Assembly: GCA_964017065.1 (NCBI GenBank)
Contig: OZ024788.1
Span: 11,966,776 to 12,030,775, forward strand
Origin: Haliclona indistincta
Lineage: Eukaryota; Porifera; Demospongiae; Haplosclerida; Chalinidae
Direction of reading: 5' to 3'
DNA length: 64,000 nt
Below the pieces are notes generated by a model. It was not told where the DNA came from, made no database searches, and saw nothing but the letters and a program-made list of their open reading frames with translations. Every line of letters starts with the position of its first letter. Positions within the stretch are counted from its first letter, which is position 1. The translations under genes were made by a program, and so were the position numbers. Of this stretch, positions 21,077 to 33,445 are shown in pieces.

Positions 21077-23017
21077 ATAGTAACTTTTTTATATGATGAG
21101 CACCACAGCACTGTAGTATCAACCAGACACTATCGATCACTCTCAATGAGAAGTCATTGTTAGTAGTTAGATATCTTGAAAGTGATGTATGATTATATTG
21201 CTATTGTCTGCCCTTCAGAGCTTGAATGGTTGAACTCACCAACTTCAACAGTCTGTTCACTTTTTGGTGAAATACTGCAAAGGATGACCATCACAATCGT
21301 TGCAACCAACACAGTTTCTTTGTACCATGCAGTCAGTCTGACTGTTTCATTGCCAGAAATGTAATACATTTTTTGGACATATTCTGTTTTCGTACGAAAA
21401 CGAATCACAAATCTACAAATTGTTTATTATGGCTCTTGGAGGAGCTATTAAACTTCATTGGTGCTCTAAAACATCATCTGCTACCACAGGTAGACGGTCA
21501 ATATCGCATACCGGAATAAACGTATTGCAAGCAATGGTGGACGAAGAAACAAGCCATGGAACACACCTTTCAGCTTCCAGACGCCCCATAGCGTTTGAAT
21601 CCACTACTCTACACTACTAGAAGATACAAGGAGTTTGCTAACAACCTACTACTTGATCGCTGAAGCAATACAGCCACAAAAGAACTGTTTCTAGAACTGA
21701 CCGTATTATGATTCTATCTAATTATCCGTAATTTTCATGCTAAAAATGGAATGTTCATGCTAAAAATGGAACGCCCAAAATTCATCTACCGGAAATAAAA
21801 TATGCACCAGGCGAAGCTATTTATAGCCTAGTACAACAATCCCTGTCGAACTATTGAATCTTTGTGCGATCTATTCAGAAAAACGGTTTCGAAATTTTGA
21901 AATCCTCCATTTTGAACAAATTTTGTATTACGCCATTGAGAGAATAGTGCAGAAATAGCATCGCGATTTGGAACGGCGAAACTACGTGCGAGCGCTTTTA
22001 AACAACCATAACAGGTTAGCTAAGGTACTGTTATCTATGAATCACCGTCGAACTAAGGAATCCTGTTGCTCGTTGGCTACTGCCGCGGCGTTTTCTTGGT
22101 CCTCTCAATGCTCGCCATACATTTCCGCGCGTTAATTTACGGGAAAATATATGGTCAATTATTGTCCGTGTCCAATTATTTCTGGCAATGTGTTACTGAC
22201 TGAATCTTTCACTTCAGTGTCTTTTCCTTGAACAGAATCTTTCTCTAGCTCTAACATAAGACATCTTCTAGCTTGGAAAAGATTTCTTTACTTTTTGTCT
22301 CCTCAGTTCATGCAAGTGTTCCCTGAACCATGCTAAGAAGAGTATCTCTTAGCGAGCGCTCACCAACAGTACCAGTGACAGTAAAACATAAATTAATTAA
22401 TGAAGACAATAATTTTAGAGTTTATTTCTAACACCTTTGGAGCTATTCTATATGAAAAATGAATGATACAGCTGGGGTAGTTCTACTTTACATGAATTAT
22501 GTCTCTTGCACTGTGCTCTCATGATTAATAAACTTTTACCACATCCTTTATCAGCAACTTGATCATGCATGCCTGAGTCCCACAAAATTAATCACACAGC
22601 TCTCCTTACATAAAATGTAATATTAATTTTTAATACTTTCCTTTCATGCAGGAATGTTCGAGAAAGTGATTCTTTCATTAAAATATTCACACCAGAAAAC
22701 GAAGAATTTCTAAAGAGTTGCAAAGTATCGTAAGTCACTGTACTATTAATGCTGGGGAGGCATCGCTGTATCACTGTATTAGCAGATGTTTCAGGGGTTG
22801 TGAATGTCTAGTCACTAATGCCAGGTTTTCGTGGCACAATGGAATGTGATCAAATTACACGTCACACTTTGAAATCACGTGTTTAGTCGACGTCACCAGT
22901 CTATCTAGCAACCGTGTAGCATGTCAACAGGCTTTTAGCATGCTAAAACTCTTTCTAGAGCAATAGCAACCTGGTTATAGGCTTGAGCTAATTATTCTTT
23001 TAAATTTCCTATTATTA
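21077..23017. other. No gene seen
   Basis: About 1.9 kb without supported genes. TTCATGCTAAAAATGGAA is tandemly doubled near 21737-21772. Short open frames (21176-21364, 21420-21620, 22592-22774 minus) have no recognisable domains. Confidence 0.4.
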
Positions 23018-23847
23018 GGGAGGCACGGTAGTGCCTCCCTATGTAGGGATGATCAAAAAAACAAAATGGCGGCTACATACAATGTATTAGCATTCAAACG
23101 CTGATATTTCGCCTGGTGATGAACTTTATACATCCAAAGACACTTAGATCTGCTAACTGGCGTTGTCCCATCTTACAGTAGCAAGGAGATTGCTCGAAAT
23201 GGTCACTAAAGTGACGAACCTGGAAACGGTGAAAATCGAGTTTCGTCTTCTTCGTTTTCTTTCTTCTTCTTTCTTCAGCACGCCTAGCGCCTTTACGCGA
23301 GCAGTGTCGAGACCAAAACACCCACGAACAGTCGTGAAATTCTTCTGGCAGGTGCCATTTGAACTTAGTTTTTAGCGAAACGTCGATATAAATTTGACGA
23401 GTTCACGATCACGAACAGTTGTCAGCTAAGTGTTAGACGCCATATTGTGATTACGCAATATGCACGTGACCAACCACACGAATTCTAGAAGTAGAGTATC
23501 GCCGTATGGAGAGCGCATATTGGCGTCTGGAGTCTTCGAAGAACAACTCACCGAGTAAGCTCGTGTAGTATCACCGTTTTGTTGCTCGCCAGATAGTATC
23601 ACAGCCGTACAGAATTTTGTAAACAGAGTGGGCGGGCTCTTATGCTTTACAGAATGCATGAGCTAGTTTCAGTATTTAGGAATAATAAATTTTGAGCTAC
23701 AAGTTAAGGTGGCGGGTACGGTCATTAACGCGTAAAATTATTCATAGTTGTGGTTACCACAACTACGTACAAGCTGTTCGCCTGCGTAAACCGCGCGTAA
23801 TATGAATACAAGGCGCGAAGCTCTGCATGTTCCAGTCGCTCGTTACA

Positions 23848-26768
23848 ATGGCTACTTCAATGCAGCAAGCTGACGACAATTCCGAGCTTTCTGAACAACA
23901 AACCCGTTCTTTTCAGAGCGAACCTCAACCCAGCAAACGTCTGACGTCTCAGGTGAGTGCAACAGAATTACTATTGTGAGAGTAATGTGCGTTTAAAAAA
24001 AATACTGCTTTTATAATAAAAATATATATAATACATGTACATGTACAGGCATTCACTTCGACTGCTGCTGTGCCCGATAGCAAGCGCAAGGCAAAATATC
24101 CGCCAAACTCAGACCGAGCATGCTATTCAAGTGTTTTGAAGAAAGACAGGGCAACAACAGCAATATCAAGGAGATGGAATCCTGTCAAGCCGCCTGAGCA
24201 CGCTCCTACTATCACCGGTAGTCGCATAATGAACATGACGGAACTATCGAAGTCAATAGAACATCTTACTTCACACAGTGCAAAGTGTGGTGGATATTGC
24301 ATGCTTGAAGGAGAAACACATGTAGAATTGGCTACTGTCATTTCAGCTAGGTGTACCAACTGCCACCATGAATTCAAGATTAGCTCCTCAACATACACCA
24401 CTACTTCCACAGGTGCCAAGAAGTGGCATATAAACATAGCAGCTGTTCTTGGGCAAATGTCCACAGGAGGTGGGAATGCTCGTCTTGAAAAGGTGCTCAC
24501 AACAATGGGCGTTCCTGGAATGCGAAGCACCGAGCAGCTGTTCCGAAGCACCGAGCAGTTTCTTGGAGAGAGCATGAAAGAACAGTTGGTCCAATCAATG
24601 GCAGCAGCTGGTCAGAAGGAGAGAGAACTAGCAATTTCCAGCAACAACTACCACCAGGGTGTGCCATATGTCAGTGTGGTTGCCGATGGTGGCTGGTCGA
24701 AGCGTTCACATAAGCATTCTTACAATGCAAAAAGTGGAGTTGCTGTGATATTCGGCTTGAAAACAAAACAGCTGCTCTTCCTTGGAGTACGAAACAAGTA
24801 CTGCTCAGTGTGTGCTGTTGCAGAGCACAAGAAAGTATCACCAAAGCAGCATGTTTGCTACCGAAATTGGGACCGGTCTTCATGTGCGATGGAGAGCGAC
24901 ATCATTGTCGAAGGTTTCAGATTATCTGAAGCAACACACGGCATTCGGTGCCTAAAGATGGTTGCTGATGGAGACAGCTCAGTTATGTACTCAATTCGAG
25001 AAGCTGTACCTTATGGCATTTATGTCAAAAAAATTGAGTGCACCAATCACGCTGTAAAGTGCTACCGGTCCTGACTAGAGCAGCTTGCCAAAGATCATCC
25101 CGAGTACTGTGGTAGAGGTGGCTTGACCAATCGAGCAATACAACGGCTCACTGTTGGGGCTCGCATTGCCATCCGACTTCATAGCAAGAATGGTGATATA
25201 CAGCAGCTTCGGAAAGACCTGAGAAATGGACCAGCCCACGTGTTTGGTGACCATAGCTCATGTAGCTCCTCCTTCTGCAAGTATGTTGACGAAGCAACTG
25301 AGGTACCTGTAGATGATGATCAGTCAGAAGAGGAGTTCATGCAGCAACAAGAAGATCAAGAGCCAACAACTCTGCTTGGTCACCTGAATAGAATTGCAGA
25401 AGCAGAGACAGAAGTTGAGCCAACACCGGAAGATGAACTAGCAGCACTGTCCGGCTACACTAGATCCCTCTCAGAGCTACCTGATGGATTGTACCGCAAA
25501 GTGATGACATGTGGAGATCGACTTGTGATGCTCGCTCCTCAGTTGATCAGCAACCTCACCAGCAACTTAGCAAAGTGCTACATGGGTCTAAGAGCAATCT
25601 GTGATGGGGGAAAGCAATACAACCGCATCCAGTCAGGATCGTTCGAGCATCGTTGCTATGCAGCTGGGTTACAGGCTCAACATGATCCACAGTGGGGTGT
25701 GAAATTCTGGAAGGGATTAACAGGAGAAGAACCAAATCAGGTGTGTTACTGTGTACCGTTGCTAAAGTATAGTACAATCTCAAGTGCTATCTTTAATTTC
25801 TATTTACAGATCGTGCAAGCAGCTGCAGACAAACATTCAAGGCAACAACAAAAAGACAAGGAACGAAAACAAAAACCAACTTACCAAGAGATGAGACGTT
25901 CGGCAAGATATTCCACTGGAGACAAGGCAGCACAGCAGCATTACGGGAGCTTATCACAGCAGCCCGATGTATCACCAAGCGAACTGACCACACTTTGTGC
26001 TGAGTACTACGAAAGAGAAGTGTTGTCAATAGTGATGAAGCTAAACAAATAGAAGCAGCAACAAGAAGCCAATCTGAAAGCAACCTCTGGTACCATCATC
26101 GGCAAATCAGAATAACTGCCTCTAATTTTGGAATGGTGGCTAAACGGCGTGACACTACACCTGTGGCTAATGCAGTCAAATCACTTCTCTACACCAGACC
26201 TTGTGACACAAAGCCAATGCGTTGGGGACGCCTTCATGAAGAAGATGCTAGACTAGCGTACATACAGTACCTTCAGAGTCAGTCAACACAACCGCCAGCT
26301 GAGGTCACCAAGTCGGGACTAGTGATAGACATCAATGAACCTTGTCTGGCTTGCAGTCCCGATGGAAATGTTACAATTGGAGACAGCCATGGGCTTGTAG
26401 AATTCAAGTGTCCGTATTCCGCATCAGAGTTCACACCAGCAGAAGCAGTTCAACAGCTGAAGTCAAAGTTTGCGTGCAAGTTGAACTCTGAAAATGGATC
26501 CTTGCAGCTAAAGAGAAGCCGCAATTACTATTACCAGGTTCAGGGCCAATTAGCGATCACTGGACGTCCCTGGTGTGACTTTGTGATGTGGACACCAAAA
26601 GGAATGACAGTCGAGCGCATTCACTTCAGCGCTGCCTTTTGGGAAAACGCAAAGAAGAAGCTTGTATCTTTCTATCGACGAGCAATTCTACCAGAGTTGA
26701 CACTCCCACGGCACATCAGTGGTCTGTCAGTCAGAGAGCCCGAGAAAGAACCTGAGAGAGAACACTAG
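23848..26768 (+). pseudogene. Kolobok/Mutator-like-domain transposase fused to YqaJ exonuclease, two breaks
   Basis: Reconstructed exons: 23848-23952 (starting MATSMQQADD), 24049-25740, and 25810 onward. The intervening introns are GTGAGT...TACAG and a 69-bp GTGTGT...TTACAG that happens to stay open. The transposase part shows cysteine pairs (CGGYC, CTNCHHEF), VSVVADGGWSKRSHKHSYNA with a likely catalytic Asp, a second cluster CSVCAVAEHKK, MVADGDSSVMYSI with another Asp, and IECTNHAVKCYR. An in-frame TGA (25072-25074) then interrupts; the frame resumes unchanged. Near 26020 a one-base shift leads without a start codon into a YqaJ-type nuclease: YHHRQIRITASNFG, MRWGRLHEEDARLAY, the PD-(D/E)xK core ACSPDGNV and LVEFKCPYS, and YYYQVQGQLAITGR, ending at 26768. 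The fusion is inferred from readable residues on both sides of the shift. Confidence 0.8.
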
Positions 26769-27323
26769 TTCCTACTAGTTCTATTACAAGCACACCAACA
26801 TAATCATTCCATGACGTAATTATTGATCTTGAGCGCGCCAAATGTTCGCGTACAACTTTGTTTTTTACGTCTCATATTCTGAGAAAGCTGCTGTTTGACT
26901 TCACAATCACGCTGCATGTTCATCTCAACATTATCTAAGATCATAAGTATCCGTTTTGCAAAATTCAATACCGCTTTTGATCGCCTAGCTGTTTTATGAT
27001 TTTTATGATCGCACGATTTCCATTACTCAGCGATGCTGATATCTAGCTCAAAACGCATACTTACGATCCTAGAGCTTTGCTAGCCAATAGCACTGGCGAA
27101 GTTTCGTTCGCTTGAAACAGTCCCTGACAAAATGAGACGTAAAAAATTAAGTTGTAATTAACCATTAATAACTAGTTCAATAATCATTAATGAGTAATAA
27201 AAATTATTACAAACTGTAATCTACAAGTACAGGATTTATTTTACAAACTCTGAAAACTGCATAGTTTTACGAATAGAAAGAAACGATCCTTTGAAGATCA
27301 TAAAAATAGGCGTACCCGCCACC
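26769..27323. other. 3' untranslated part of the Kolobok-like element
   Basis: AT-rich non-coding stretch between the YqaJ stop and the right terminal repeat. No gene seen. Confidence 0.6.
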
Positions 27324-27840
27324 TTAAAAAGCTCACAAAGAAATTATCAACAACAACAAACCAAACTTATGGTGTAAACAGACCTTGGTAAATTCGAACT
27401 GCACCAAAATGTGAAACTCAAAAAAGGACACAAACAAGAAAATAAAAAGATTTCTAACGAAATCAAAAGCATGTAGGGATGATTGAATGAAATATGCTAC
27501 TGGTCCACAATGTAGACCAACAAGGAACTAGCATGGAATGGTAACACGATTGACTTGCTAACAGACCATAGATCCCTACATCAGTGGCTGTACATACGAT
27601 CAATATTTTGTCACAGTCTAGTTGAATTCAGTTCAATGCACGTCGGTGTCAGTCAACGGCAACTGACTGAATTAGCTATAGTCTGCCACAGCAGCCACTG
27701 ATGCAGGGATCTATGGTCTGTTAGCAAGTCAATCGTGTTACCATTCCATGCTAGTTCCTTGTTGGTTTACATTGTGGACCAGTAGCAGATTTAATACATC
27801 CCTACATCCTTTTGATTTCATTAGAAATCTTTTTTTTCTT

Positions 27841-28455
27841 GTTCTTTTAAGAATTTCTCAAATTTTTTACTTATTATTTTTACAAAATTGACCGATTATT
27901 CCAGCATTATTCTCAAAAATTTTCGGCCAAATAAAAGTTTTCATTGCTTAAGAGTTTAACCTTTAAATACTAAGTTATCTTGCTGGAATTTGAACCTCGT
28001 AAATGTTGACCAATTCTCTCGCGAATATCTCATGTGTCCTTTGCGCTACTGGTCTCAAATTTGCGTCCTTTTTCGCCATTGAGTAGCTGCAATTGCTCAC
28101 ATCAAGATTCTCCTCTCACTTCGAAAGTGAAGCCAATAAATTGCAGCGACATCGTCAAATTTGGCTCAAAGGTGATACTTTGGGGCTGGCTACTGAAAAT
28201 TACAATACAAATAGCAGTGGTTTGGTGAGTGCAAATGTAGCCCAGATGAAAAATGTGTTTTCCGAGCGTCCTTTAATGTTGTAAGTGATCTGGCTGTCGG
28301 TTCAATTTCTATCGCCGCAATTAATCGTGATCTATCTGAGCTATGTTACTTCTTTGTCAGTTTCAAACTCTTTTGATTCATAACATGTGCTCATCGAAAT
28401 TACACAATTGATATTAATAGAGCATGCTGTAAATACAATGAATAAATACACCACA
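27841..28455. other. Presumed 3' LTR region of BEL element 2, unproven
   Basis: On the minus strand a purine tract AGGGGGAGTG (about 28460-28469) is followed by TGTGGTGTATTT, a plausible start of a 3' LTR extending down from about 28462. No second LTR is found near 32230, so its length and identity are not established. No genes seen. Confidence 0.35.
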
Positions 28456-28491
28456 CTCCCCCTGTTGAGCAATAAATGTTCAACAAATTGT

Positions 28492-29712
28492 TCAGTGTTT
28501 CTGATCCGTCACATATTGTAGGATCCGAGCACGAGCTTGACTGGCAGCGTTGCGAATAAGTCGTTTTCGGGGTGGACTGTCGATATCGGGCTCATCTGAA
28601 TTGGTGTTTTTGGTGGTGTTAGCCGGATTATTGTGAACCTCAAAGGGGTAGATGTGTTGCAGAGGTCTACGTATGGTCTTCTGAATTCCCTTCTTTGACA
28701 GTCCTTGATCCACAGTAGTTTAGCATGAGTGAGGTCTGGTGACGTAATGGTCAGAGTGTTCTCAGTAGTTTTACTCACACGGTGTCGGAGAAGATGAATG
28801 AACTCCAAGACTAAAGGTATAAATCTGAACAGATAGAGTTAAAACTAAATCTTGCCACATCAATGACGTCAGACAAATGGGAAGTGTTCTGGTCTTGGAT
28901 AGCAATCAGTGAGTGGGCAGCGTCTTTGCTCTTCATTTCAGGTTTGCATTCTTCAGGTACTGCAAATGGACTTGACTGTTCTTCTGGTTCTTCACTGGAG
29001 TGGATCCACTCTGGTCTATGTAGCCACAAGGGGATCTCAGCCAATTCGGATGCACTTGCTCCTCTCGATGGAATATCTGCCTCTTGATGGAATATCTGCA
29101 GGGTTGTCTTTGCCTGGACAATGTTTCCAGTGTTGTGGTGCGACGAGGCTCCTGATCGTGTTTACTCTATTCTCCACAAACTGTTTCCACTTATGGTCTA
29201 AACCTTGTATCCAAAATAAAGATACCTTCGAGTCAGTGAAACAGATCGGGTCATCAAGATCAAGCTGTGACTGCAGGGCTGACTTCACATTGTTAGCTAG
29301 TTTCGACAACAGGAGGGCTGACAATAATTCTAACCGGGGTATAGTTAGACCACTGATAGGAGCTACACGTGTCTTTGCAGAGAGGAACTTGACTTGAACT
29401 TGATGCAGTTCACTCGTAATTCTTAGGTATATAACAGCTGCATATGCTCTTGATGATGCATCACAGAACCCAATGAGTCTTGCGGACTTGATGGAGCAAA
29501 TTGGGTATGATAAAAGACACTGAGGGATCTTGATATTTTTGGCGTCTCTCGCCATCATTATATAGAAGGCGATTCCACTGCAACAATAAATTATCTGTTA
29601 GTACCTCATCCCACTTCACTTTAGCTTCACACAGTTCTTGGGCAAACATCTTGAAAAGGACAGTAACAGGAGCGATAATCCCAAGTGGATCAAAGAACTT
29701 TGGCAGCAACAC
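28492..29712 (-). pseudogene. BEL 2 pol remnant: RNase H region and C-terminus, integrase core missing
   Basis: From high to low coordinate on the minus strand: LLPKFFDPLGIIAPVTVLFK (RT/RNase H linker, 29712); RLIGFCDASSRAYAAVIYLR; CFTDSKVSLFWIQGL; NPADIPSRG; WLHRPEWI near 29020; EFIHLLRHRV and TSPDLTHAKLLWIKDC at 28690-28808. This pre-integrase segment then joins almost directly to KKGIQKTIRRPLQHIYPFEV, the extreme C-terminal BEL motif (28492-28690). The zinc-binding and DDE core normally between these are absent, implying an internal deletion. Several frame changes confirm decay. Confidence 0.82.
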
Positions 29713-30028
29713 TTACAACGCTTCTTTTGGTTGGCTCCAAGGTTTCCATAGCAGATGTAACTCCTTTGAGGTTGAACAAGAGTTTGTCACGTCCTGTGTC
29801 TCATTCAACTCCTAGTATTTTGTGTGTTCCTCGTTCCTCATCAGTTTTGACTCCAAGGGAGGCCTTGACGTATGACTGGTCTTCTAGAGTAAGAGTTTTC
29901 GCTCCCCCATCTTCAACAGTCATCTTGGTTTCCGTGCAGTAAGGTGGCATCTCCTTGTTCTCGAGATGGTCTTCATTCTGCTGTATGAGTTGTTGGAGCT
30001 CTTCAGAGTTAGTTACGAATTTACGTAA

Positions 30029-30664
30029 TCATAGACCAGCCACTGCTAACCGCTGTCTCGCCTTCTTGTAAAATTTGTAGGCGGATTGAACATCATGTGA
30101 TCCTGACACAAGGTCGTCAACGTAAATAGATGAAAGGAACTTTTCTACAAATTGAGGATCTGCTTGATGATAGGTCTCCAAGTGATAGTTGAAGGTAGCG
30201 TTCAGGAGGAACGGACTGGAAGATACTCCAAATACAACTCGGGTGAATCTCAAGCTGATCACTTCAACTGGCTCAGCTTGAGGGTCCTTCACCAACAAGA
30301 AACGTAATGAGTCCCTGTACTTCTTGTCCATGGATAGCATCAGGAAAGCCTTCTCTATGTCTCCTATTAGAGCCACTTGACGGAGTCTGAAACAAAGCAC
30401 AATGTCAATGAAGGACTGTCCGAACTTGGGACCTGTATAGAGACAATCATTCAAGAAGGGACCTGTTGACTTTGCTGACGCGTCGTACACTATTCTGAAT
30501 TTAGTAGTGGACTTATCCTGACGGAGAACAGCGTGGTGAGGAACATAAGGAGTGCGGTCAGTGGCTGAAAGTGATGGATCAGGAACAATCTCAATGATGC
30601 CGCTTTTCAACTGGTCTTGAATTATGTTAGCATACTCGCCGAGGAGTTGTGGTGTCTGCTTCAA
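30029..30664 (-). pseudogene. BEL 2 reverse transcriptase fragment
   Basis: 211-residue open piece with BEL RT landmarks: HHAVLRQDKSTTKFRIVYDA, TGPFLNDCLYTGPKF, LIGDIEKAFLMLSM, VVFGVSSSPFLLNATF and the catalytic SSIYVDDLVSGSHD. Continuity with 29712 is broken by a frameshifted stretch (29712-30029) and with the protease at 30758 by another. Confidence 0.9.
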
Positions 30665-30757
30665 TCTCTTAAGGAGACCTAACCGCCGCTTGTAGCATAG
30701 CTCATGATGATTCAGGAGTCGTGGGTGGTGTTCCTTCCACTGTAGACATACCTCGTA

Positions 30758-31905
30758 TCAGTGGCCGTCGAAGGTTATTCTTTGAACAAACTTGTCATAA
30801 ACAGAGCTCTCTTCCTTTGAGATACCAAGCGACTCCAAATCCCAGAATCGTCTTAGGTCACCTTCTAGAGCGGGTTCCTCTGAGTCGCACGTGTCGATCT
30901 TAAGAGTGTGGGCTGAAGTGAGTGTGAGATTCACAGCGACTTCTATCGGCTTTGTTGGGCCAGACAAGATCCATCCTACTTTTGTGCGAATGGCAGTGGG
31001 TCCACATTCTGCAGGTCTGATCACTTCTCCTGTAGCAAATTCCCAGTACACATCTGATCCAATCAGCACGTCTACCTCTATAGCGTCAGTCATCTCGGCT
31101 GAATCTGCAAGCTCCAAGTTACTAAGGTGGTCATAAGATTGACTGGAGTGATCGATGGGCTGCGATGTCAGTGGATTACAGATTGATGGTACCACTGGAG
31201 CAGAAAACTTCATAGTGTCATCGTTTTCAATTTGTACTCCCAACTCGACGATGTCACAGTCCATGTCTCGAGTCTCTGTGGCTGCAAAGGTTTCGATTCG
31301 TAGAAATTCTCTTCTCTTGGTGGTCAAATTGAGCTGGTATCTGAGACGACTTGTTATGTATGTCCTCTGACTACCACTGTCCATGACTGCTCGAGCTGTG
31401 TGATGCTGTTCTGGGGACGAGGGGTTGAAGAGCTGCATTTGTGCTGTCTGAAGTAGGATCGGAGTTTGTGAATCAATGCAAATGTTGCTGGTAGTGGGAG
31501 TTCTCTTCTGCATGATGGTAGGTGGTTCACTAGCAGGCGGTGTGGTTCCTTGAGGCTGATTTTTGCTAGTGGTGTGATGTCCTTCTTGACTGGCTCCTTG
31601 TCGATGGCAGATGTGACGTGATGTCTTCCTCGACACAAGCGGCAGTCCTTACTGACGTGGTTCTTCCGTAAGCAGACATAGCATCTACCAGCCTTGCGCA
31701 GAATGTCCTTGCGTGCACCAACTTCAGTAATGGTTAGATGTATGTCGTTGTCCACAGTAAACACAGAATGGCTCATTGTTGGATGCTGGATTACTAGCAA
31801 ATAGAGTGGCTCCAGTTGGTAATCGGGTCTGAAGTCTACAAGGAGGAAGAAACATACTACCGGCTGAAGCACACTCTCTGGCATCCACTTCTTGCTCCAA
31901 AACAC
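30758..31905 (-). pseudogene. BEL 2 zinc knuckles and protease
   Basis: Begins with a CCHC-like region (CYVCLRKNHVSKDCRLCRGR, about 31600-31690) in one frame, then the protease in another: ARAVMDSGSQRTYITSRLRY with the catalytic DSG, LIGSDVYWEFATGEV, and TAIRTKVGWILSGP, then LRRFWDLESLGISKEESSVY leading toward RT. One frameshift separates knuckles and protease near 31560. Confidence 0.88.
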
Positions 31906-32230
31906 TCATCACATCAATCAGGTTCCATGTACCAGTAGCAGAAACACGAGTGACTATTAGTCTAATTTCTGGAGGGAGCTTGTTCACAAGTAGTGACACG
32001 AGTAGACGCTCAGTTGAAACTCCAAGCGCACGGAGCCCTCTAATGTGAGTTTCGACTTGTTTGCTATAATTGCGATGTTCATGATCGCTGGAGCAGTCAC
32101 GAGGCAACAAGAGAACCATTGAGCAAACATGAATTGCGTAGAATACACTGTCAGCAGCATCGAGAACAACGAGTAGCAGGCGTTTGCCTTTGCTAATAAG
32201 ACTTTTCATGACGAGCATGTCAGTTCTGCC
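31724..32230 (-). pseudogene. BEL 2 gag fragment, 5' truncated
   Basis: Gag C-terminal half: GLRALGVSTERLLVSLLVNK, LPPEIRLIVTR, LIDVMSVLEQEVDARE and a cysteine motif FCVYCGQRHTSNHY. Sequence above 32230 no longer looks like BEL, and no primer-binding site or 5' LTR is found, so the 5' end is lost. Confidence 0.8.
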
Positions 32231-32394
32231 AGCAAATTATAAAAAGCTCTGTCAACAGCTTCATGCACAAACATGCCCCGTAATCACATGAAAACCCATG
32301 CAATTGATTGCTTATGCGGATGCGCCGGAATTTTGGCGTCGCTCACAGACACCTGGCATTAATGACCAGGCATTCCAACCCCCCTGGAATGTCT

Positions 32395-33445
32395 GGCACG
32401 CTAGACTATGGTAGCACCTCCCAATGTAGGGATGTCCAGAAAACAATATGGCAGCTACAATACAATGTATTAGTGTTCAATGCTGATATTTCGCCTGGTG
32501 GTGAATTTTAAGCGTCCAAAGATGCTCTCTGGCATTGCCCCATCTATACAGTAGCAGTGAGATTGCTCGAAATTGTTACTAAAGTAACAAACCTGGAATG
32601 GTGAAAATTGAGTTTCTTCATCTTCATTTTCTTATTCCTTCTTTCTTTCTTCAGTGTGCCTAGCGCTTTTACGCGAGCAGTACCTAGACCAAAACATCCA
32701 CGAACAGTCGTGAAATTCTCCTGGCAGGTGCCTTTTGAACTTTGTTTTTAGTGAAATGGTGTTATAAATTCCTTGATTTCTTGATCGTGATCCATTGTCA
32801 GCTGAATGTCAGACGCCATTTTTGTGATTGCGCATTAGGCATGTGATCAAGCACTAGCTAGAGTATCGCCATATGGATCACTGAGAACACATATTGGAGT
32901 CTGGAGTCTACGAAGAACAGTAAGCTCGTGCAGGATAACCATTCTGAGCTTGCCAGATGATTATAACCGCCATATTCAAGACCAGCATTCACACCAGCAT
33001 TCATGACCTATAGCCAGTAAAGCAGCCGAGTAAAGAAGCAGCTCGAGTTATGGCTGGCTCACCTTGACAGCCTTCTTGGACCTCTCTGAGAACAAAACAC
33101 CCATAATAGACTAACTTGGTGCTTTTAGATTCAATCTAAACTGCAGGACAGCTCTGAGGTTCTGAGGGTGCATAGACATCCTAAGAAAGAGCCTATCTAA
33201 TCTAAGCCTGCAGCAATGGCTATGTATTGCTGTAGGCTTAGATAGGCTTCTTTGCTGTAGGCTTTCGATAGGCTTTTTCACTGTTCATGGTCACGCCCAC
33301 ATGACACACCTTGTGCTCAGCACTTTGCTGATTTCTGTCAGTGCAGTTTCAATAGCTGCAAATCGTGTGTTTGTTATGCCGATCGTGTGATTTCCTCATC
33401 CATACATCCTTTTGATTTCGAAAGAAATCTTTTAAATTTTCTTTC
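32395..33445 (+). mobile_element. Family S repeat, copy d (old, degraded)
   Basis: Carries GGTAGCACCTCCCAATGTAGGGAT, the TTTCGCCTGGTG region and the CTTTTGAACTTTGTTTTTAG region of family S, diverged and shortened. It ends with only the outer hairpin arm (CATACATCCTTTTGATTTCGAAAGAAATC). A short segment near 33280-33355 also recurs at 54165-54245. Confidence 0.7.

Larger units (their letters stand above)
23708..27323 (+). mobile_element. 3.6-kb Kolobok-like DNA transposon (TTAA target) with transposase-YqaJ gene
   Basis: Terminal inverted repeats GGTGGCGGGTACG (23708-23720 and the complement at 27311-27323) are flanked by TTAA at 23704-23707 and 27324-27327. The empty site is preserved in family S copy b. 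It carries one gene (23848-26768). TTAA duplication plus a DDE-type transposase of this kind fits the Kolobok group. The present copy has a nonsense codon and a frameshift, so it is not autonomous as read. Confidence 0.85.
23018..27840 (+). mobile_element. Family S repeat, copy c, split by a TTAA transposon
   Basis: Left end GGGAGGCACGGTAGTGCCTC forms a 9-bp stem (GGGAGGCAC/GTGCCTCCC) with a 4-base loop, then ATGTAGGGATGA. The body continues to GAGCTACAAGTTAA (23707), is interrupted by 23708-27323, and resumes as TTAAAAAGCTCACAAAG and the terminal hairpin (about 27430-27840). Copy b has the uninterrupted GAGCTACAAGTTAAAAAGGT at the same place. Confidence 0.82.

Noticed and set aside
26133..26768. 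YqaJ region as a separate gene
   Set aside because: Its domain begins upstream of the first ATG and is continuous, apart from one base, with the transposase; a fusion is more likely.
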